The notes under the pieces are model-generated. The model saw nothing but the letters and a program-made list of their open reading frames with translations. It was not told where the DNA came from and searched no databases. This document shows, one piece after another, positions 16,478 to 17,155 of a DNA stretch of 17,155 nt. How positions within the stretch are numbered: the stretch's first letter is position 1; every line of letters begins with the position of its first letter. The position numbers and the translations under genes were made by a program. This DNA comes from Burkholderiales bacterium RIFCSPHIGHO2_12_FULL_61_11. Lineage in GTDB: Bacteria > Pseudomonadota > Gammaproteobacteria > Burkholderiales > Burkholderiaceae_C. The stretch spans positions 5,195 through 22,349 of the forward strand of contig MERZ01000025.1 of assembly GCA_001770785.1 (NCBI GenBank), written 5' to 3'.

Positions 16478-16546
16478 TTCAGCATCAGCCTGGAGGCCAA
16501 TCCCATGCCGGCTAACTGACGATCCTTGCCTGATTCTGGCAGCAGC

Positions 16547-16822
16547 TTACTTCTTGGCTGCGCAGGGATTGGCTGGCTTGGCGGCACACGGGTTCACGGG
16601 CTTGGCGGCGCAAGGATTCGCCATCTTTTTCTTGGCATCCTTCTTGGGCGGCGCGCACGGATTCTTGGTCTTGGCGGCACACGGGTTCATGGATTTTGCC
16701 GCACTGGATGCCGCACAGGGGTTGGCGGCAACGTCAGCGGCGGCAGCCGGCAGCGAGAATGCAACAGCGCTCAGGGCGGCAAGAAGCCCGAGGGAAAAAG
16801 TCTTGCAGGATAGGGTTTGCAT
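16547..16822 (-). CDS. Exported NPCA-repeat cysteine protein
   Basis: The 91-residue product has a signal peptide (MQTLSCKTF basic start, hydrophobic LGLLAALSAVAF, cleavage near AAA|A at 28-29). The mature part of about 62 residues is built from six NPC(A) units: ANPCAASS, MNPCAAKTK, NPCAPPKK, ANPCAAKPV, NPCAAKPA and NPCAAKK. This gives six cysteines spaced by basic and Ala/Pro residues and no other aromatic or structural core. It is probably periplasmic or surface-exposed and could bind thiophilic metals or form disulfides; neither is shown. AAAGGA lies 7 nt upstream of the ATG. It converges on the mer operon (69 bp from the TVP38 stop). I recall similar NPCA-rich small proteins in other betaproteobacteria but know no function. 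Confidence 0.75.
   Translation of the reverse strand: MQTLSCKTFSLGLLAALSAVAFSLPAAAADVAANPCAASSAAKSMNPCAAKTKNPCAPPKKDAKKKMANPCAAKPVNPCAAKPANPCAAKK
16550..16717 (-). repeat. Degenerate tandem repeat encoding NPCAAK units
   Basis: On the plus strand, units of the form CTTGGCGGCACACGGGTTCA recur with spacing of about 24-30 bp, in phase with the reading frame. Copies differ mostly at third codon positions, so the protein repeat is conserved better than the DNA. It is not a CRISPR: there are no unique spacers and the repeat lies wholly inside a coding frame. Confidence 0.7.
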
Positions 16823-16851
16823 GGTAAGTCCTTTTTAATCAAGTAAGAATC

Positions 16852-16872
16852 GGCGCGAACATCATTCGCGCC
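16852..16872. promoter_or_regulatory. 8-bp palindrome in the leader of the NPCA-repeat gene
   Basis: GGCGCGAA (16852-16859) and TTCGCGCC (16865-16872) flank a 5-nt centre. It lies 29 bp upstream of the minus-strand ATG at 16822, between that gene and the partial gene upstream. The size fits a dimeric repressor operator or an mRNA leader hairpin. A terminator for the upstream gene is less likely, since the following minus-strand bases (GATTCTTACTTG) are not a T-run. Confidence 0.45.
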
Positions 16873-16926
16873 CGTGATGCCAACCTCGTCATGCCGACAA
16901 ATGCGGCAGTAGCCAGGCCAGCAGTC

Positions 16927-16959
16927 GGAAGAAAAATAGTTAGTTACCTCTTTTCTTCC
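16927..16959. repeat. 9-bp inverted repeat, 15-nt spacer
   Basis: GGAAGAAAA (16927-16935) and TTTTCTTCC (16951-16959) form a perfect inverted repeat about 40 bp downstream of the partial minus-strand gene. An 8-bp direct repeat, CAGTCGGA, occurs at 16922-16929 and 16968-16975. It may be a terminator stem for the upstream gene, since the minus-strand arm ends in T-rich sequence, or a binding site. Confidence 0.4.
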
Positions 16960-16997
16960 TGACACTTCAGTCGGAGCAGATCGGCAACTTCTTACAT

Positions 16998-17155
16998 TTA
17001 TCCATCGTCGCGCACTGGACGACCAAGCGGTGCGTCCAGACCTTCAAGTTCCGTCATCAGTTGCTCGACCGAAATCGGCAGATGGCAGGTGATTTCCAGC
17101 GCCCTGTCCTCGAAGATGTCGGCAGCGGGATGCAGCGCCTGCCACTCGGCCAGCA
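16998..17155 (-). CDS. C-terminal fragment of an unrecognised protein (start outside window)
   Basis: A minus-strand frame enters from the right edge and ends at TAA 16998-17000. It reads LAEWQALHPAADIFEDRALE, ITCHLPISVEQLMTELE, then GLDAPLGRPVRDDG. The composition and regular third-position G/C look coding. I do not recognise the family from these 52 residues. It lies upstream of, and on the same strand as, the NPCA-repeat gene, 175 bp away with two palindromes between, so cotranscription is uncertain. Confidence 0.5.
   Translation of the reverse strand, partial: LAEWQALHPAADIFEDRALEITCHLPISVEQLMTELEGLDAPLGRPVRDDG

Noticed and set aside
16554..16838. Plus-strand frame across the NPCA gene (AAQGLAGLAAHGF repeats)
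   Set aside because: It is an antisense reading of the repeat. The minus strand has a signal peptide, a ribosome site and motif conservation.
16998..17155. MerB (organomercurial lyase) or MerD as the partial gene near the mer locus
   Set aside because: The 52 visible residues match no MerB or MerD motif that I know, so no mer function is assigned.

Overview
The window looks like part of a chromosome or large replicon from a betaproteobacterium of the Burkholderiales, most likely the Comamonadaceae (Rhodoferax/Polaromonas/Acidovorax-like). I infer this from three things: high GC with strong third-position G/C in most genes; an intergenic element at about 2054-2106 that I recognise from memory as a common Comamonadaceae intergenic repeat; and the gene families present. 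No rRNA, tRNA, CRISPR array or complete transposon was found.

Region 1 (1-3900, + strand) is the tail of a defence or addiction island. It holds the 3' part of a PIN-domain (VapC-like) toxin gene that overlaps by 4 bp a complete type I restriction specificity subunit gene (hsdS). A frameshifted unknown gene follows, then a DUF1828-like gene overlapping it, then a DarG-type macrodomain gene cut off at about residue 110. Base composition in 2274-3560 is visibly lower in GC than the rest. hsdR and a DarT partner are not in the window.

Region 2 (3900-6405) holds two minus-strand genes: an SGNH/GDSL-type hydrolase, whose 3' end abuts the truncated macrodomain, and an exported glycine-rich protein with a strong hairpin terminator. 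A remnant of an IS5-type transposase follows.

Region 3 (6450-9381, + strand) is a TetR regulator, a TPR-like protein and a patatin-like phospholipase with a DUF3734-type C-terminus, read as one module. Region 4 (9399-11088) is a decayed formylglycine-generating-enzyme-like gene whose end overlaps the start of a YeeE/YedE (TsuA-type) thiosulfate transporter gene.

Region 5 (11190-16477) is a mercury-resistance locus. merR diverges from merT-merP-merF-merA across a textbook MerR promoter-operator with a 19-bp spacer. The operon appears to continue into three accessory genes: a second pyridine-nucleotide disulfide oxidoreductase, a 56-residue membrane protein and a TVP38/TMEM64 membrane protein. 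MerT, MerF and MerP take up Hg(II) and MerA reduces it to Hg(0). The accessory genes have no assigned job.

Region 6 (16547-17155, minus strand) holds a small exported protein with six NPC(A) motifs, a leader region with two strong palindromes, and the 3' end of an unrecognised gene. The most interesting items are the accessory mer genes, including a flavoprotein with Tyr where the family's catalytic His should be, the neighbouring NPCA-repeat peptide, and the broken defence island with its DUF1828/macrodomain pair.
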